Part shown: piece after piece, positions 42,524-51,558 of the stretch | Position numbering within the stretch: the stretch's first letter is position 1 | Layout of the letters: every line of letters starts with the position of its first letter | From: Gemmatimonadota bacterium | GTDB taxonomy: Bacteria > Gemmatimonadota > Gemmatimonadetes > Gemmatimonadales > GWC2-71-9 | Length of the DNA: 64,000 nt | Assembly (NCBI GenBank): GCA_003169895.1 | Contig: PNAE01000007.1 | Location: 275,603 to 339,602, forward strand | Reading direction: 5' to 3' | The notes under the pieces: model-generated | What the model was told of the DNA's origin: nothing | Database searches by the model: none | What the model saw: the letters and a program-made list of their open reading frames with translations, nothing else | Translations under genes and position numbers: made by a program

Positions 42524-43087
42524 CTACCTCGGCCAGAGCAATCCGAATATCTCTGCCGTCACCAGCGCGTAGATCAATCCATCAAAGGTGAGCTTGATCG
42601 TCGTGCTCCACGGACGATGATACCAGATCGACATCTGCCACAGCGCGACGACATATGAAATGAAGGCTGTGACCCCGGCAAAATGAAAGATCCGGTGATG
42701 GGTTGGCGCCACGCCTGCCGCGGCAAACGTGACACAGGCCGTGATCGCCGAAACAACGAGCAGATACAGGTACCACGAGACCAGGTACTTCCCCATCGCG
42801 GTAGTAGCGCCGCTTGGTATGACCGTGAGAATCATCACCGGTCCCTTGGCACGCTTCGCAAGGAACTCGGGGGACTTCATGTCCCGCGCGCTCGCCGGAC
42901 GCGGCATCATGTAGTCGCCCGGCGGAATGGCGAACGGCCGCAACGCATCCATCACCCGGTCCTGGTCCGGGACCATCGGGTAGTCGCTCTTGTGCCACGG
43001 CGACATCATGTGAATGATGGAACTCACGATGAACACGGCGACCGACGAGAGGAGGATCGAAAGCCAGAGCGCCGACAGCGCAGTCAT
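42524..43087 (-). CDS. Conserved membrane protein
   Basis: 187 residues with helices at 6-26 (LWLSILLSSVAVFIVSSIIH), about 97-118 (YLVSWYLYLLVVSAITACV), 130-150 and 160-180. The long loop between helices 1 and 2 has HKSDYPMVPDQDRVMDALRP and PGDYMMPRPAS. This loop and the first-helix IHMMSPWH pattern recur in an uncharacterised family found in Gemmatimonadota-like and other bacteria; function unknown. It is the first gene of the leftward group with the O-methyltransferase. Confidence 0.75.
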   Translation of the reverse strand: MTALSALWLSILLSSVAVFIVSSIIHMMSPWHKSDYPMVPDQDRVMDALRPFAIPPGDYMMPRPASARDMKSPEFLAKRAKGPVMILTVIPSGATTAMGKYLVSWYLYLLVVSAITACVTFAAAGVAPTHHRIFHFAGVTAFISYVVALWQMSIWYHRPWSTTIKLTFDGLIYALVTAEIFGLLWPR

Positions 43088-43208
43088 GAGGATCTCCGGT
43101 TACGGGTCAGGAGGGAGCAGGGCGGAAAGAGTCGGTCAAAAACGCCGATTCGGCAAGAGGCATCACCGCGATAGCACCCTGCCAAGCCCGGGCGTCACCC
43201 CGGGCGGG

Positions 43209-43242
43209 AAAAAACAGCCCGCACCGGATACCGGTGCGGGCC
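43209..43242 (-). terminator. Intrinsic terminator of tRNA-Ala
   Basis: On the minus strand a 10-bp-plus stem, CCCGCACCGG / CCGGTGCGGG, with a short TAT loop is followed by GCTGTTTTTTCC. Position directly after the tRNA supports a factor-independent terminator. Confidence 0.85.
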
Positions 43243-43243
43243 A

Positions 43244-43316
43244 TGGAGCTGAGGGGGATCGAACCCCTGACCTCTGCATTGCGAACGCAGCGCTCTCCCA
43301 GCTGAGCTACAGCCCC
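43244..43316 (-). tRNA. tRNA-Ala (anticodon CGC)
   Basis: 73-nt cloverleaf on the minus strand: acceptor GGGGCTG / CAGCTCC with discriminator A, D-arm AGCTCAGCTGGGAGAGC, anticodon stem CTGCG / TGCAG around loop TTCGCAA (anticodon CGC), T-arm AGGGGTTCGATCCCCCT. A terminator follows. Confidence 0.95.
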
Positions 43317-43372
43317 GGGAGGGCCGCAAACATAGGCCCGAACGCCACGCCGCAGCAAGTCGAAACCGAGAA

Positions 43373-44287
43373 TCAGGTCTCGCGGTACGGCACCTCGACC
43401 ACCATGCCATCCTTGCCGATATCGGTATTCGAAAACACTTCCCGCGCCTCGGCGAGCAGCTCCGGCGCGTCGCGTGTGTAGCGCGCCGAGATGTGCGTGA
43501 GCACCAGCCGCTTTGCCCCGGCGTCGCGCGCCGCAATGGCCGCGTCCCGCGCCGTGGAATGCCCGGTGTCGCGCGCCCGGTCGCGCTCGTCCTCCCCGAA
43601 TGTCGCCTCGTGAATCAGCAGGTCCGCATCGCGGGCCAGTTCAACCATTCCCGGTGATGGCGCCGTGTCTCCGGAGTATACGAGCCGGCGTCCAGGTCGC
43701 GGCGTCCCAACGAGCTCATCTGGCGAAATGATCCGGCCATCAGCGAGCGTGATTGCTTCGCCGCGATGAATCCGTCCCCACAACGGCCCCTCCGGGATGC
43801 CGAAGGTGATGGCCCGTTCCGGGTCGAAGCGGCCAAGCCGGTCGTGCTCGGCGACGGCATAGGCAAGACAATCGCCCTTGTGAGTCGCTTCGCCGACGAC
43901 CAGGTCGTACTCGCCTCGCGACATGACGTCGCCGGCGCGCAGCTCGAAGATCTCCACGGCGAACTTGGGGCGTTCCATGCCGAGCGCGGTGAGCGCTCCC
44001 ATATGGCGCTGTGCCCCGCGCGGCCCGTACAGCCGCAACGGCGCGGCGCGGCCTTGCAGTCCCATGGTGCGGAGCAGTCCGGGAATGCCCAGCGTGTGAT
44101 CGGCGTGGAAGTGGGTGATGAACACGTCTTCGACGGCAAACCCTGACCCGTAACGCATCATCTGCCGCTGCGTTCCTTCGCCGCAGTCGAACAGCAGCAG
44201 CTCGCCCTCGCGCTGCAGCATCAGCGCCGAGACGTTGCGATCCACCGTCGGTACCGCGGCGCTGGTGCCGAGGAACGTGACCTGCAT
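43373..44287 (-). CDS. rnz: Ribonuclease Z
   Basis: 304 residues. Metallo-beta-lactamase fold with the zinc motif THFHADHTLG (residues 58-67; His59, His61, Asp63, His64). Further features are LLFDCGEGTQRQMM, YSGDTAPSPG, HEATFGEDE and LTHISARY near the end. It cuts 3' trailers from tRNA precursors lacking CCA, which fits with both tRNAs in this window not encoding CCA. It overlaps folE by one base and is the last gene of the mlaE-mlaF-mlaD-folE-rnz series. Confidence 0.95.
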   Translation of the reverse strand: MQVTFLGTSAAVPTVDRNVSALMLQREGELLLFDCGEGTQRQMMRYGSGFAVEDVFITHFHADHTLGIPGLLRTMGLQGRAAPLRLYGPRGAQRHMGALTALGMERPKFAVEIFELRAGDVMSRGEYDLVVGEATHKGDCLAYAVAEHDRLGRFDPERAITFGIPEGPLWGRIHRGEAITLADGRIISPDELVGTPRPGRRLVYSGDTAPSPGMVELARDADLLIHEATFGEDERDRARDTGHSTARDAAIAARDAGAKRLVLTHISARYTRDAPELLAEAREVFSNTDIGKDGMVVEVPYRET

Positions 44288-44841
44288 CAGCGGCCGCCGT
44301 GGACCAGGCGGAGGAACTCCTCGCGCGTGCGCGGATCATCGAGGAACGACCCGCGCATCGCCGAGGTGATGGTACTGGAGTGCTGCTTTTCTACGCCGCG
44401 CATCATCATGCAGAGGTGCGCCGCGTCGAGCACCACGCCCACACCACGCGGGTGCAGCTCCGCCTCGAGCGCATCGACGATCTGGTCGGTCATCCGCTCC
44501 TGCACCTGGAGCCGGCGCGCAAAGACATCGACGATGCGGGCCATCTTGGACAATCCCACGATGCGGCCATTGGGGATATAGGCCACGTGCGCCTTGCCGT
44601 AGAATGGCAGCATATGATGCTCGCACAACGAGTAGAACTCGATGTCGCGCACCAGCACCATGTTGTGGTGAGTCTCGTGAAACAGCGCATCGCCGATCAC
44701 CCGCGACGCGCTCTGCTGGTATCCCTGGGTCAGGAACTTGAGCGACTCCTCGACGCGGTGCGGCGTGCGCTCGAGCCCGTGGCGGTCCGGGTCCTCGCCG
44801 AGCTCGACGAGGATCGCGCGGATGTGCTCCTGGATGCTCAT
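44287..44841 (-). CDS. folE: GTP cyclohydrolase I
   Basis: 184 residues, typical for the bacterial enzyme. The zinc and active-site motif [20 protein letters not shown] spans residues 71-90 (Cys73, His76) and the third ligand is in [34 protein letters not shown] is the usual helix. It makes dihydroneopterin triphosphate from GTP for folate. It starts ten bases after the mlaD stop and shares a base with rnz. Confidence 0.96.
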   Translation of the reverse strand: MSIQEHIRAILVELGEDPDRHGLERTPHRVEESLKFLTQGYQQSASRVIGDALFHETHHNMVLVRDIEFYSLCEHHMLPFYGKAHVAYIPNGRIVGLSKMARIVDVFARRLQVQERMTDQIVDALEAELHPRGVGVVLDAAHLCMMMRGVEKQHSSTITSAMRGSFLDDPRTREEFLRLVHGGR

Positions 44842-44851
44842 CGGCCGCGCC

Positions 44852-45733
44852 TCAGAAGACCTTCACGGTGACGCCGATTTTTCCGGGATTCTTCTTGATT
44901 TCGGCGAGCAGCGCGGTCATCTCCTGCAACGCCTTCCTCAGATCGCCATACATCGTGCTGTCGTTCATCAGCTGTCCCATCGTTCCGTTGCCGTGCTGGA
45001 TGATCGCCATCAGCGAATCGGCACGCGCCGCCGTTGCGGCGAGCCGGTCGGCCGCGCCGCCTGCCGATCGCATCGTGGAATCGAGCCGCGTCTGCAACCG
45101 CCTGGGGTCCACCTGTGCCAGCGTCGAGTCGAGGCGCGCGCTGGTGTTCTGCAGCGCCACCATCGTCGGGTTGAGCTGCGCCGTCGGCCCGTTCTTCTCG
45201 TCGGCGAGGTACTTCATGAACTTCTGGGTCGACACCAGTGTATGTCGCAGTTCCACCACCAGCTGGGTGTCGAGCATCGCGTTGAGCCGCGTCATGGTTT
45301 CGGACGCCTTGGTGGCCACCTCGGACGCCTTGTCGAACACACCGGCCGCGACGGTGCCTCGAATGGTGTCCCCGCGCTGCAGTGGCGTGCCCTTGCCCGG
45401 GTCGAGCACCACCATGTAATCGCCGAGCATTCCGATCGCCGTCACGGTGGCGGCGGCGGTCGATGTCACCCGGACCTGGTTCTTCTTCGCGAACTTGAGG
45501 CCGACGATCACCCGACCGGGCGCGATGAAATTGATGCCGTCGACCCGTCCCACCTGGGCACCGGAGATCCGCACGGTTGATGCGTCCTTGAGGGTGGCGA
45601 CGTCGCTGAAGACGACGTACACGTCGTCCCGGCCGACGCCCTTGCCACGCAGCCACAGCGCCCCGGCAACAAACGCGCTGACGGCCACGAGCACGAACAC
45701 CCCGACCAGGATTTCCTTCTGATAGGAATTCAT
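44852..45733 (-). CDS. mlaD: MCE-domain lipid-transport protein (MlaD-like)
   Basis: 293 residues. A single N-terminal membrane helix ([19 protein letters not shown]) is followed by the MCE domain: [33 protein letters not shown], and [13 protein letters not shown]. The rest is a long alpha-helical coil with Thr/Asn/Gln ([40 protein letters not shown]) which likely forms the periplasmic tube of an MCE hexamer. ATG 45733 overlaps the mlaF stop. It works with MlaE and MlaF to move phospholipids between membranes. Confidence 0.92.
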   Translation of the reverse strand: MNSYQKEILVGVFVLVAVSAFVAGALWLRGKGVGRDDVYVVFSDVATLKDASTVRISGAQVGRVDGINFIAPGRVIVGLKFAKKNQVRVTSTAAATVTAIGMLGDYMVVLDPGKGTPLQRGDTIRGTVAAGVFDKASEVATKASETMTRLNAMLDTQLVVELRHTLVSTQKFMKYLADEKNGPTAQLNPTMVALQNTSARLDSTLAQVDPRRLQTRLDSTMRSAGGAADRLAATAARADSLMAIIQHGNGTMGQLMNDSTMYGDLRKALQEMTALLAEIKKNPGKIGVTVKVF

Positions 45734-46491
45734 TTGTCCGTTCCGTTCAGAGAAGCGGTCTCGAAGTCGCGTTCGAGGAACTCCTTCACTTCAGGCACCT
45801 GCGATTCGCGGAACTCCTCGGGTGGTCCGATTGCCACGATCTTGCCGTGAGTGAGCAGCGCGATGCGGTCCGCCGTGCGGAACGCCCCGCGCACGTCGTG
45901 GGTCACGGTGATGCTGGTGACCCCAAGTTCGCCTTCGAGTCGCTTGACCAGTGCGTCGATGATGTCGGCGTTGACGGGATCGAGCCCCGACGTCGGCTCG
46001 TCGTACAGCACGTATTTCGGCTTGCCGGCGATGGCTCGTGCGATGCCGACCCGCTTGCGCATGCCACCCGACAGCTCCGCCGGCATCTTCTTCATCGTAT
46101 CGGGATTGAGATTGACGAGTCGCAGGCACTCAGCCGCTCGCTTGCGCGCGTAATCGAGGTCCTTGAACTCCTTTTCGTTGGTGAGGCCAAGGCGGATATT
46201 CTCGAACACGTCCATCGAATCGAACAGTGCCCCGTTCTGGAACACGTATCCGATCTTGGCGCGCAGCCGCGCCAGTTCCTGGCGCTTGAGTCGCGACACG
46301 ATCTGGCCGTCGACGACGATCTCGCCCCGCTCCGGACGGATGAGGCCGATGATCGACTTGAGCAGCACACTCTTGCCGGTGCCCGAAGGGCCCAGCAGCG
46401 CCAGCGTCTCGCCCTCCTGCACGGTGAGCGTAACGCCGTCGAGGATGACCTGCGAGCCGAACCGTTTATAGACGTTGCGGATCTCGATCAT
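45730..46491 (-). CDS. mlaF: ABC ATPase of Mla-type lipid transporter
   Basis: 253 residues from ATG 46491; upstream extension lies in mlaE. Walker A GPSGTGKS (34-41), signature LSGGMRKRVGIARAI, Walker B with YVLYDEPTSGLDP and the H-loop SITVTHDVRG. The arginine/lysine-rich signature GMRKR is diagnostic for MlaF rather than other importers. Overlaps the stop of mlaE and the start of mlaD by four bases each. Confidence 0.95.
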   Translation of the reverse strand: MIEIRNVYKRFGSQVILDGVTLTVQEGETLALLGPSGTGKSVLLKSIIGLIRPERGEIVVDGQIVSRLKRQELARLRAKIGYVFQNGALFDSMDVFENIRLGLTNEKEFKDLDYARKRAAECLRLVNLNPDTMKKMPAELSGGMRKRVGIARAIAGKPKYVLYDEPTSGLDPVNADIIDALVKRLEGELGVTSITVTHDVRGAFRTADRIALLTHGKIVAIGPPEEFRESQVPEVKEFLERDFETASLNGTDK

Positions 46492-47279
46492 GATACCAGC
46501 AGCAGCTTGGCGAGCAGCGTGTCGAGCAGCAGGATCAACACCGAGCTGGTGACCACCGCGCCCGTGGTGGACCTGCCGACACCTTCGGCACCCTGCCGCG
46601 TTGTGAACCCGCGATAGCACGAGATCAGGGAGATCGCGGCTGCGAAGAAGAACCCCTTGATCACCGAGTACCAGCCGTCAAAAGCGTGCCAATATGCCCG
46701 CGAGCCATAGGTAAAGTCCTCATTGGAGATGCCGATGCTCGAGTTCGACGCGATGAACCATCCCGCGCCGACGGCAATGACATCGGCGAAGATCACCAGC
46801 ATCGGGATCATCAGCAGGCACGCGAGCACGCGCGGCAGCAGCAGGTAACTTGCCGGCGACCGTCCCAACGACTCCAGTGCATCGATCTGCTCGGTCACCC
46901 GCATCGTCCCCAGCTCCGCGGCGTAGCGGGCACCGATTCGCCCCGCCAGAATCAACCCGACCAGCACCGGGCCCAGCTCGAGCACGACCGATTCGGTCAC
47001 CAGCGAGCCAACCACGTAGACCGGCACGTTGCCGGTGAACTGATAGCCGGCCTGCAACGCAGTGACCGCACCGGTGAACGATGAGATCAACACGACGATG
47101 AACAGCGAGCCGACACCGATGCTCCACGCCTCGTCGAACGTCCGGGGCAGCCACACCCGCCATTCCACCAGGCCGCGTGCCATCTCGACCAGCAGGTCGG
47201 CGAACCGGCCCACGGACGCAAGACCATCGAGGACGAATCGCCCGGTCTGCCGCTGGACGCGACTCAGCAGCGTGCTCAT
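46488..47279 (-). CDS. mlaE: Mla-type ABC permease
   Basis: 263 residues. MlaE family: amphipathic N-terminal helix (LSRVQRQTGRFVLDGLASV), then FIVVLISSFTGAVTALQAGY, RIGARYAAELGTMRVTEQID with the family's EQIDAL coupling motif, LACLLMIPMLVIFADVIAVG, and YRGFTTRQGAEGVGRSTTGA with the last helix. First gene of the operon; it starts 51 bp from the divergent mutY, so both promoters lie in that gap. A role in outer-membrane lipid balance is assumed. Confidence 0.94.
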   Translation of the reverse strand: MSTLLSRVQRQTGRFVLDGLASVGRFADLLVEMARGLVEWRVWLPRTFDEAWSIGVGSLFIVVLISSFTGAVTALQAGYQFTGNVPVYVVGSLVTESVVLELGPVLVGLILAGRIGARYAAELGTMRVTEQIDALESLGRSPASYLLLPRVLACLLMIPMLVIFADVIAVGAGWFIASNSSIGISNEDFTYGSRAYWHAFDGWYSVIKGFFFAAAISLISCYRGFTTRQGAEGVGRSTTGAVVTSSVLILLLDTLLAKLLLVS

Positions 47280-47330
47280 TGTATGCCGCCTGCTCGACGA
47301 TTCATCATTGAACCTTTATCTTGCCCCGCG

Positions 47331-48017
47331 GTGCCCAGAAAGTCCATCCTCGATGCACGAACGCAACGGTTGCGCTTCCGGCGTAACCTGCTCGCGTGGT
47401 TCCGGCGACACGGCCGCGACCTGCCCTGGCGCCGCACGCGCGACCCGTACGCAGTACTGGTCTCTGAAGTCATGCTGCAACAGACGCAGGTGGTGCGCGT
47501 CACCGGTTACTGGACCCGGTTTCTCGAGTGTTTTCCCACCCTCGAGCACCTCGCTGCCGCCTCGCCTCAGCGCGTCCGCGAAGCCTGGGACGGCCTCGGC
47601 TACTACCGGCGCGCGGAGAACCTCCGCCGGGCCGCCGGCGAGATGGTGACGCACCATGGCGGCGAAGTACCACGCGAGCCCGCGGTCCTCCGGTCGCTGC
47701 CGGGCATCGGAGCGTACACCGCCGGCGCGGTCGCAAGCTTCGCGTACGAGTTGCCGGAACCCGCGATTGACACCAACGTCGCGAGAGTGTTGCGCCGGGC
47801 TTTTCACCCCCGGCTGCGCCGCGGCGCCGCCGGCGAGCGGAAACTCTGGGACACGGCCAAGACCCTCGTCCCAAGGGCCGGGAACGCCGCGTGGACCACC
47901 AATCAGGCATTGATGGAACTCGGAGCGCTGGTCTGCACTGCGCGGGTGATGCACTGCACCATCTGTCCCGTGCGCGGGGCCTGTCGCACGGGCATGAACC
48001 GTCGGTCGACCGGGTAA
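47331..48017 (+). CDS. mutY: A/G-specific adenine glycosylase, short form
   Basis: 228 residues from GTG 47331 (an ATG at 47283 adds 16 with no conserved sequence). HGRDLPWRRTRDPYAVLVSE with Glu46 as the general acid, VMLQQTQV, LPGIGAYTAGAVASFAY for the helix-hairpin-helix, AIDTNVARV with the catalytic Asp, and the iron-sulfur cluster spacing C-x6-C-x2-C-x5-C (CTARVMHCTICPVRGAC). The C-terminal NUDIX-like 8-oxoG recognition domain (about 120 residues) is missing, so it resembles minimal MutY forms. Divergent from mlaE. Confidence 0.9.
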   Translation: MPRKSILDARTQRLRFRRNLLAWFRRHGRDLPWRRTRDPYAVLVSEVMLQQTQVVRVTGYWTRFLECFPTLEHLAAASPQRVREAWDGLGYYRRAENLRRAAGEMVTHHGGEVPREPAVLRSLPGIGAYTAGAVASFAYELPEPAIDTNVARVLRRAFHPRLRRGAAGERKLWDTAKTLVPRAGNAAWTTNQALMELGALVCTARVMHCTICPVRGACRTGMNRRSTG

Positions 48018-48032
48018 CGCCGCGAGGTCGCG

Positions 48033-49271
48033 TCAGGAGGGGGCGCCACGCAACAGTGCCACCGTGCGGTCGAGGTCCCGCGGCAGGACGTAAATGTGAG
48101 TGCTGAGGCGGAGATACTCGTAGCCGAATTCCGCGATCCGTCGGGTCCGGATGCGCGCCGCACCCAGCAGCGCCTGCAGCTTTTCCGCCGTGGTTCCTGC
48201 GATCCGGAATGATACCATCGCCGTGCGGAATGCGGCGTTGCGCGGCGACACGAGCTGCACGCGAGGGATCTCGGCGAGTGCGTCGTACAGCCGCGTTGCG
48301 AGCGAGCGGGTGCGTAGCTCGATGGCCTCGCGACCGATTGAGTTGTGGAAGGCGACCGCTGCGCGCAGGCCAACGACCAGTGAACCGTTGCTGGTACCGA
48401 CATCCTCGAAACGACGGATATCTTCGGCCGCCCAGTCGCCCGACCCGATCAGCGGCCACGTCGTCGCGATGCGATCGGGACGCACGATCAGCAGGCCCGT
48501 TCCCGGGGGAGCCAGCAACCACTTGTGGGGCGACGTGGCGTAGTAGTCCGCATCGATCGCCTGCGCGTTGGTGACCAGCATGCCGGGGGGATGGGCGCCG
48601 TCGATCACCGTGATGATGTTGCGAGCCCGGGCCCAGCGCACCAGCTCCGCCACGGGCTGCAGCATGCCGGTGCTGAACAGCACGTGCGAGATCGACAGGA
48701 CGCGTGTGCGCGGCGTGACCTGCGCCTGCCAGGCCGCCACGAGCTCGTCGGTGCTGTCCGGGTCGAGCGGCGGCGTAAAGGTGCGATAGATGATCCCACG
48801 GCGCCGCGCGAGCAGCTCCCAGCAGCAGCGCCCGCCGATGTGCTCGTGCGTCGTCGAGAGCACTTCGTCGCCGGCGTGCAGGTCGAGACCGGCCGCCGCG
48901 TTGTTCATCGCTTCCGTGGTATTGCGCAGTACGGCGATGCTGCCCGGCCATGCACCGACGAACACTTCCAGCTCCCGCTTGAACGCCGGATAGTCGATCC
49001 CTTCCTGCCCGATGATTCGCTCGAAGGCGCGCAGGTGCTGGATGGTGGCATCGAGCACCGATAGCGGACAGGCACCGATCGTGCCGGTATTGAGGTGCAG
49101 GCCGTCGATCACGAACTCGCGTTTGATGCGCTCCCACGCGACTTCGTCATCGGGCGCCGGATTGGCTGGCAGCAGATCGCGCGCCCGGGCCGGCAGACGC
49201 GCCCGCGCCAGTCCGGAGAACGCCGGGAACGCCGCCGCGAACCGGAGCAGGTCGCGGCGCGAGACCGTCAT
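48033..49271 (-). CDS. Tat-exported class V aminotransferase-like enzyme
   Basis: 412 residues from ATG 49271. SRRDLLRFAAAFPAFSGLA is a twin-arginine signal. The fold-type I PLP core follows: LNTGTIGACP, TTEAMNNAAAGLDL, STTHEHIGGRCCWELL, VIDGAHPPGMLV and the Schiff-base Lys in ATSPHKWLLAPPGTGLL. Sequence is closest to isopenicillin N epimerase and cysteine desulfurase-like enzymes. A periplasmic PLP enzyme must be folded before export, as Tat allows. Last of five genes from the thioesterase, each with a 4-bp overlap. Confidence 0.9.
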   Translation of the reverse strand: MTVSRRDLLRFAAAFPAFSGLARARLPARARDLLPANPAPDDEVAWERIKREFVIDGLHLNTGTIGACPLSVLDATIQHLRAFERIIGQEGIDYPAFKRELEVFVGAWPGSIAVLRNTTEAMNNAAAGLDLHAGDEVLSTTHEHIGGRCCWELLARRRGIIYRTFTPPLDPDSTDELVAAWQAQVTPRTRVLSISHVLFSTGMLQPVAELVRWARARNIITVIDGAHPPGMLVTNAQAIDADYYATSPHKWLLAPPGTGLLIVRPDRIATTWPLIGSGDWAAEDIRRFEDVGTSNGSLVVGLRAAVAFHNSIGREAIELRTRSLATRLYDALAEIPRVQLVSPRNAAFRTAMVSFRIAGTTAEKLQALLGAARIRTRRIAEFGYEYLRLSTHIYVLPRDLDRTVALLRGAPS

Positions 49272-49729
49272 GCCCGGCGGTAGAGCGCGCCGGCGACCAG
49301 GGCAAGCAGGCCCAGCATGCCGCCAATGGAACCCGTGATCGCCAGTCGCTTGCGCAAAGCGTCGAACGCGGCCGCGTGCGGGCCAAGCGGCTCGAGGCGC
49401 GACAGCTTGAACGCCGCCGGCATCGCCCCCAGCAGCGTCACCAGCGCGCCAATGATGCCCGCACCCTGCATGGTGCCGAGCCACGAACCCGCCTGCCCGC
49501 CGGAGAGGCCGTTGTACATCTGAAACGTCAGCACGATGCCCGAGAGCGCCGTGATGATGGCGCCGGGCCCGACCAGGACCCGATAGATGGCCGCTTGCCC
49601 ATCCACCACCGCGCCCCACAGCGAGCGATCGATCCGCTTCATCGCAATGCCGACGACCATGGCGGAGAGCGCTCCACCGATCCACGTGGTGAAGGCGAGA
49701 TAATGAATGAAATGCCAGATGCCGTTCAT
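49268..49729 (-). CDS. DUF2269-like membrane protein
   Basis: 153 residues, four helices: HFIHYLAFTTWIGGALSAMV with the HxxxxxxWIGG start typical of related families, VGPGAIITALSGIVLTFQMY, GAGIIGALVTLLGAMPAAF and IGGMLGLLALVAGALYRR. A conserved His in the first helix and Arg near the end may bind haem or a metal. ATG 49729 overlaps the DUF2203 stop by four; its own stop overlaps the aminotransferase start. Confidence 0.75.
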   Translation of the reverse strand: MNGIWHFIHYLAFTTWIGGALSAMVVGIAMKRIDRSLWGAVVDGQAAIYRVLVGPGAIITALSGIVLTFQMYNGLSGGQAGSWLGTMQGAGIIGALVTLLGAMPAAFKLSRLEPLGPHAAAFDALRKRLAITGSIGGMLGLLALVAGALYRRA

Positions 49730-50154
49730 GACCGGGCCGCCGGAAAGTGGAAGGGATCGAGCGGCTGGCGACCGGCGAACCCGCCATCGATTTCATGCCA
49801 GTGCTCCACCTTCGGTTCATCATGCTGCCAGCAGAGGTATACGTCCCGGCCGTCGAGGGTCGAGGGAAAATCCACCAGGCCGGCATCGAAGCCCTTGAAT
49901 ACGCAGCCGATTTGCTCGAGTTCGTCCAGGCAGGCCTCGATGTCGCCGGCCAGCCGGCCGGCTTCAAGTCGCGCCAGCCGGGCCCCTTCGGTCTCGCCGC
50001 CGGCCGAGACCGCGCCCTGCTCCACCTCGAACGCGGTGACGGCGGCGCGCCAGCGCGGATGTAACTGCAGCAGGTCGCTGACAATGCGCCGCACCAAGGG
50101 CAGCGTGGCATTGGCCTGTTCAATCGTGAACTGCCGCACGACGACTTCCGTCAT
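49726..50154 (-). CDS. DUF2203-family protein
   Basis: 142 residues. FTIEQANATLPLVRRIVSDL then a long helical hairpin, LEAGRLAGDIEACLDELEQI and GCVFKGFDAGLVDFPSTLDG, and the ending YLCWQHDEPKVEHWHEIDGG define DUF2203. Function unknown, but the W-x-x-x-E and final His/Asp residues are strongly conserved in the family. Start 50154 from ATG; the frame extends into the patatin gene upstream but only out of context. Confidence 0.87.
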   Translation of the reverse strand: MTEVVVRQFTIEQANATLPLVRRIVSDLLQLHPRWRAAVTAFEVEQGAVSAGGETEGARLARLEAGRLAGDIEACLDELEQIGCVFKGFDAGLVDFPSTLDGRDVYLCWQHDEPKVEHWHEIDGGFAGRQPLDPFHFPAARS

Positions 50155-50978
50155 TTCATCTCCTCGAGCACGTGCTTCATGGCGTGGTAGCCGGCGTCGG
50201 CGTAACGCGCCGTGCGATCGGCGGCGAACATCGCGCCGCGTTCCGATACCGGGCGGAGCCAGACAAGCGGCGGCCGGCCAGGAGTAAGATCCCATCTTTC
50301 GCGCTGAAGTTCCACTGAACCGGCCATCAACCACCCCATCGCCGTGTCGGTTGCCGCGACCAGCGGCGGCGGCACTTCAACCGGCGGCCCGGCTTCATCG
50401 AACCCGGGTGCGGTGTGGATCGCTACGACGAAGTTGCATTCAATCCCAACGGCCCGGCCAATCGGTACTGCGGCGCGAAGCCCACCATCATAGAAAGTGC
50501 GCCCGTTGACAGAAGCCGGCGGAAAGTAAGGCGGCAGCGCACACGCCGCTGCAAGCGCGTCGACCAGCGACGCCGGCTCGCCATCCGCTCCGAAAGCCAC
50601 CTCCGTGCCGGTCAACACTTCCACGGCAGTCACCGTGCATGGCGTAGCCAGTTCGGCAAATGAGCGCACCGGCACGAGTCGCTCGATCAGCCGACGCACC
50701 GGTGCCGGCCTGAACAACGCCCGCGCCCAGATCCCGCGTGGCAGCGCGGCCCAGTCGGTGCGCAACACGTCGTTACGTCGGATCGCGGTGACCCGCCCGA
50801 GGATTGACTCCGGTGCTTCGCCGCTCGCCAGTGCCGCCGCCATCACCGCGCCCATCGACGTGCCGATCCAGCGGATCGGCACGATCCCCGCTTCGCGCAG
50901 TGCCCGCGCCGCACCGAGGTGCGCGGCGGTCTTCGCCCCGCCGCCGCCGAGCACCACGACCACTCGCGGTGCGCTCAC
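50151..50978 (-). CDS. Patatin-like phospholipase
   Basis: 275 residues from GTG 50978. VVVVLGGGGAKTAAHLGAAR is the oxyanion-hole loop, with AKT where most have R-G, and GTSMGAVMAA contains the nucleophile Ser41. The Asp of the dyad is in the YDGGLRAAVPI turn. Such RssA/patatin proteins hydrolyse phospholipid acyl chains in the cytoplasm. It overlaps the thioesterase stop and the DUF2203 start by four bases each. Confidence 0.9.
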   Translation of the reverse strand: MSAPRVVVVLGGGGAKTAAHLGAARALREAGIVPIRWIGTSMGAVMAAALASGEAPESILGRVTAIRRNDVLRTDWAALPRGIWARALFRPAPVRRLIERLVPVRSFAELATPCTVTAVEVLTGTEVAFGADGEPASLVDALAAACALPPYFPPASVNGRTFYDGGLRAAVPIGRAVGIECNFVVAIHTAPGFDEAGPPVEVPPPLVAATDTAMGWLMAGSVELQRERWDLTPGRPPLVWLRPVSERGAMFAADRTARYADAGYHAMKHVLEEMK

Positions 50979-51445
50979 CGCTGTGGATTCTCCTGGCGAT
51001 ACCGCTCCGCTGCCGAGTACCGCTCCTTCTCCTCTTGGGTGGCAGGAATCAGCCGCGGCACCCGCTTCGGCCGGCCATCTTCGTCTATTGCCACAAACAC
51101 GACGTGCGCCGTGTTGGCGTGCTTCCGCTCACCGGTGCTCGGCGTCTCGGCATATACCTCCACCGTGATGTCCATCGACGACGAGCCCACGAAATCCACC
51201 GTTGAGCGGCACGTTACCAGCGAGCCAATCGGGATCCGTTCGCGAAAATCGACCTTGTGAATCGACGCCGTCACCACCCTCCCCCCGGCGTGCCGGATCG
51301 CCGCGATCGCCGCCGCCTGGTCCACCAGCGCCATCAGGTTACCGCCGAACAGGTCACCGAGCAGGTTGGCCATGTGCGGCATGATAAGGACCGAGACTTC
51401 GCCGCGAGAATACGACATTGGGCGGGATTCAGGTAGCTGTGGCAT
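50975..51445 (-). CDS. Acyl-CoA thioesterase (hotdog fold)
   Basis: 156 residues from ATG 51445; a later ATG at 51418 is the alternative. MPHMANLLGDLFGGNLMALV with DQAAAIAA carries the catalytic Asp-Gln region of the acyl-CoA thioesterase/YciA type. VTASIHKVDFRERIPIGSLV and AHVVFVAIDEDGRPKRVPRL follow. It releases fatty acids from CoA. First gene of the five-gene leftward series (thioesterase, patatin, DUF2203, DUF2269, aminotransferase), which looks like a membrane-lipid or acyl-recycling set. Confidence 0.92.
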   Translation of the reverse strand: MPQLPESRPMSYSRGEVSVLIMPHMANLLGDLFGGNLMALVDQAAAIAAIRHAGGRVVTASIHKVDFRERIPIGSLVTCRSTVDFVGSSSMDITVEVYAETPSTGERKHANTAHVVFVAIDEDGRPKRVPRLIPATQEEKERYSAAERYRQENPQR

Positions 51446-51558
51446 GTTGGCTCGTTGCTGTTGACCGTTAGCTTTTGGCTGTTCGCTGTTGCCTGGTAGC
51501 GGCGCTCTCACTCCTGGCTAATAGCCACTAGCCAAATGCCACCAGCTATCAACCGCTC
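51446..51558. repeat. Degenerate self-similar spacer
   Basis: Built from near-repeats of GCTGTTG and TTAGCTTTTGGCT on one half and the reverse sense (GGCTAATAGCC, CTAGCC, CAGCTATCAACC) on the other, so the halves can pair. Between the ends of nadE and the thioesterase start. No gene. Confidence 0.5.
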
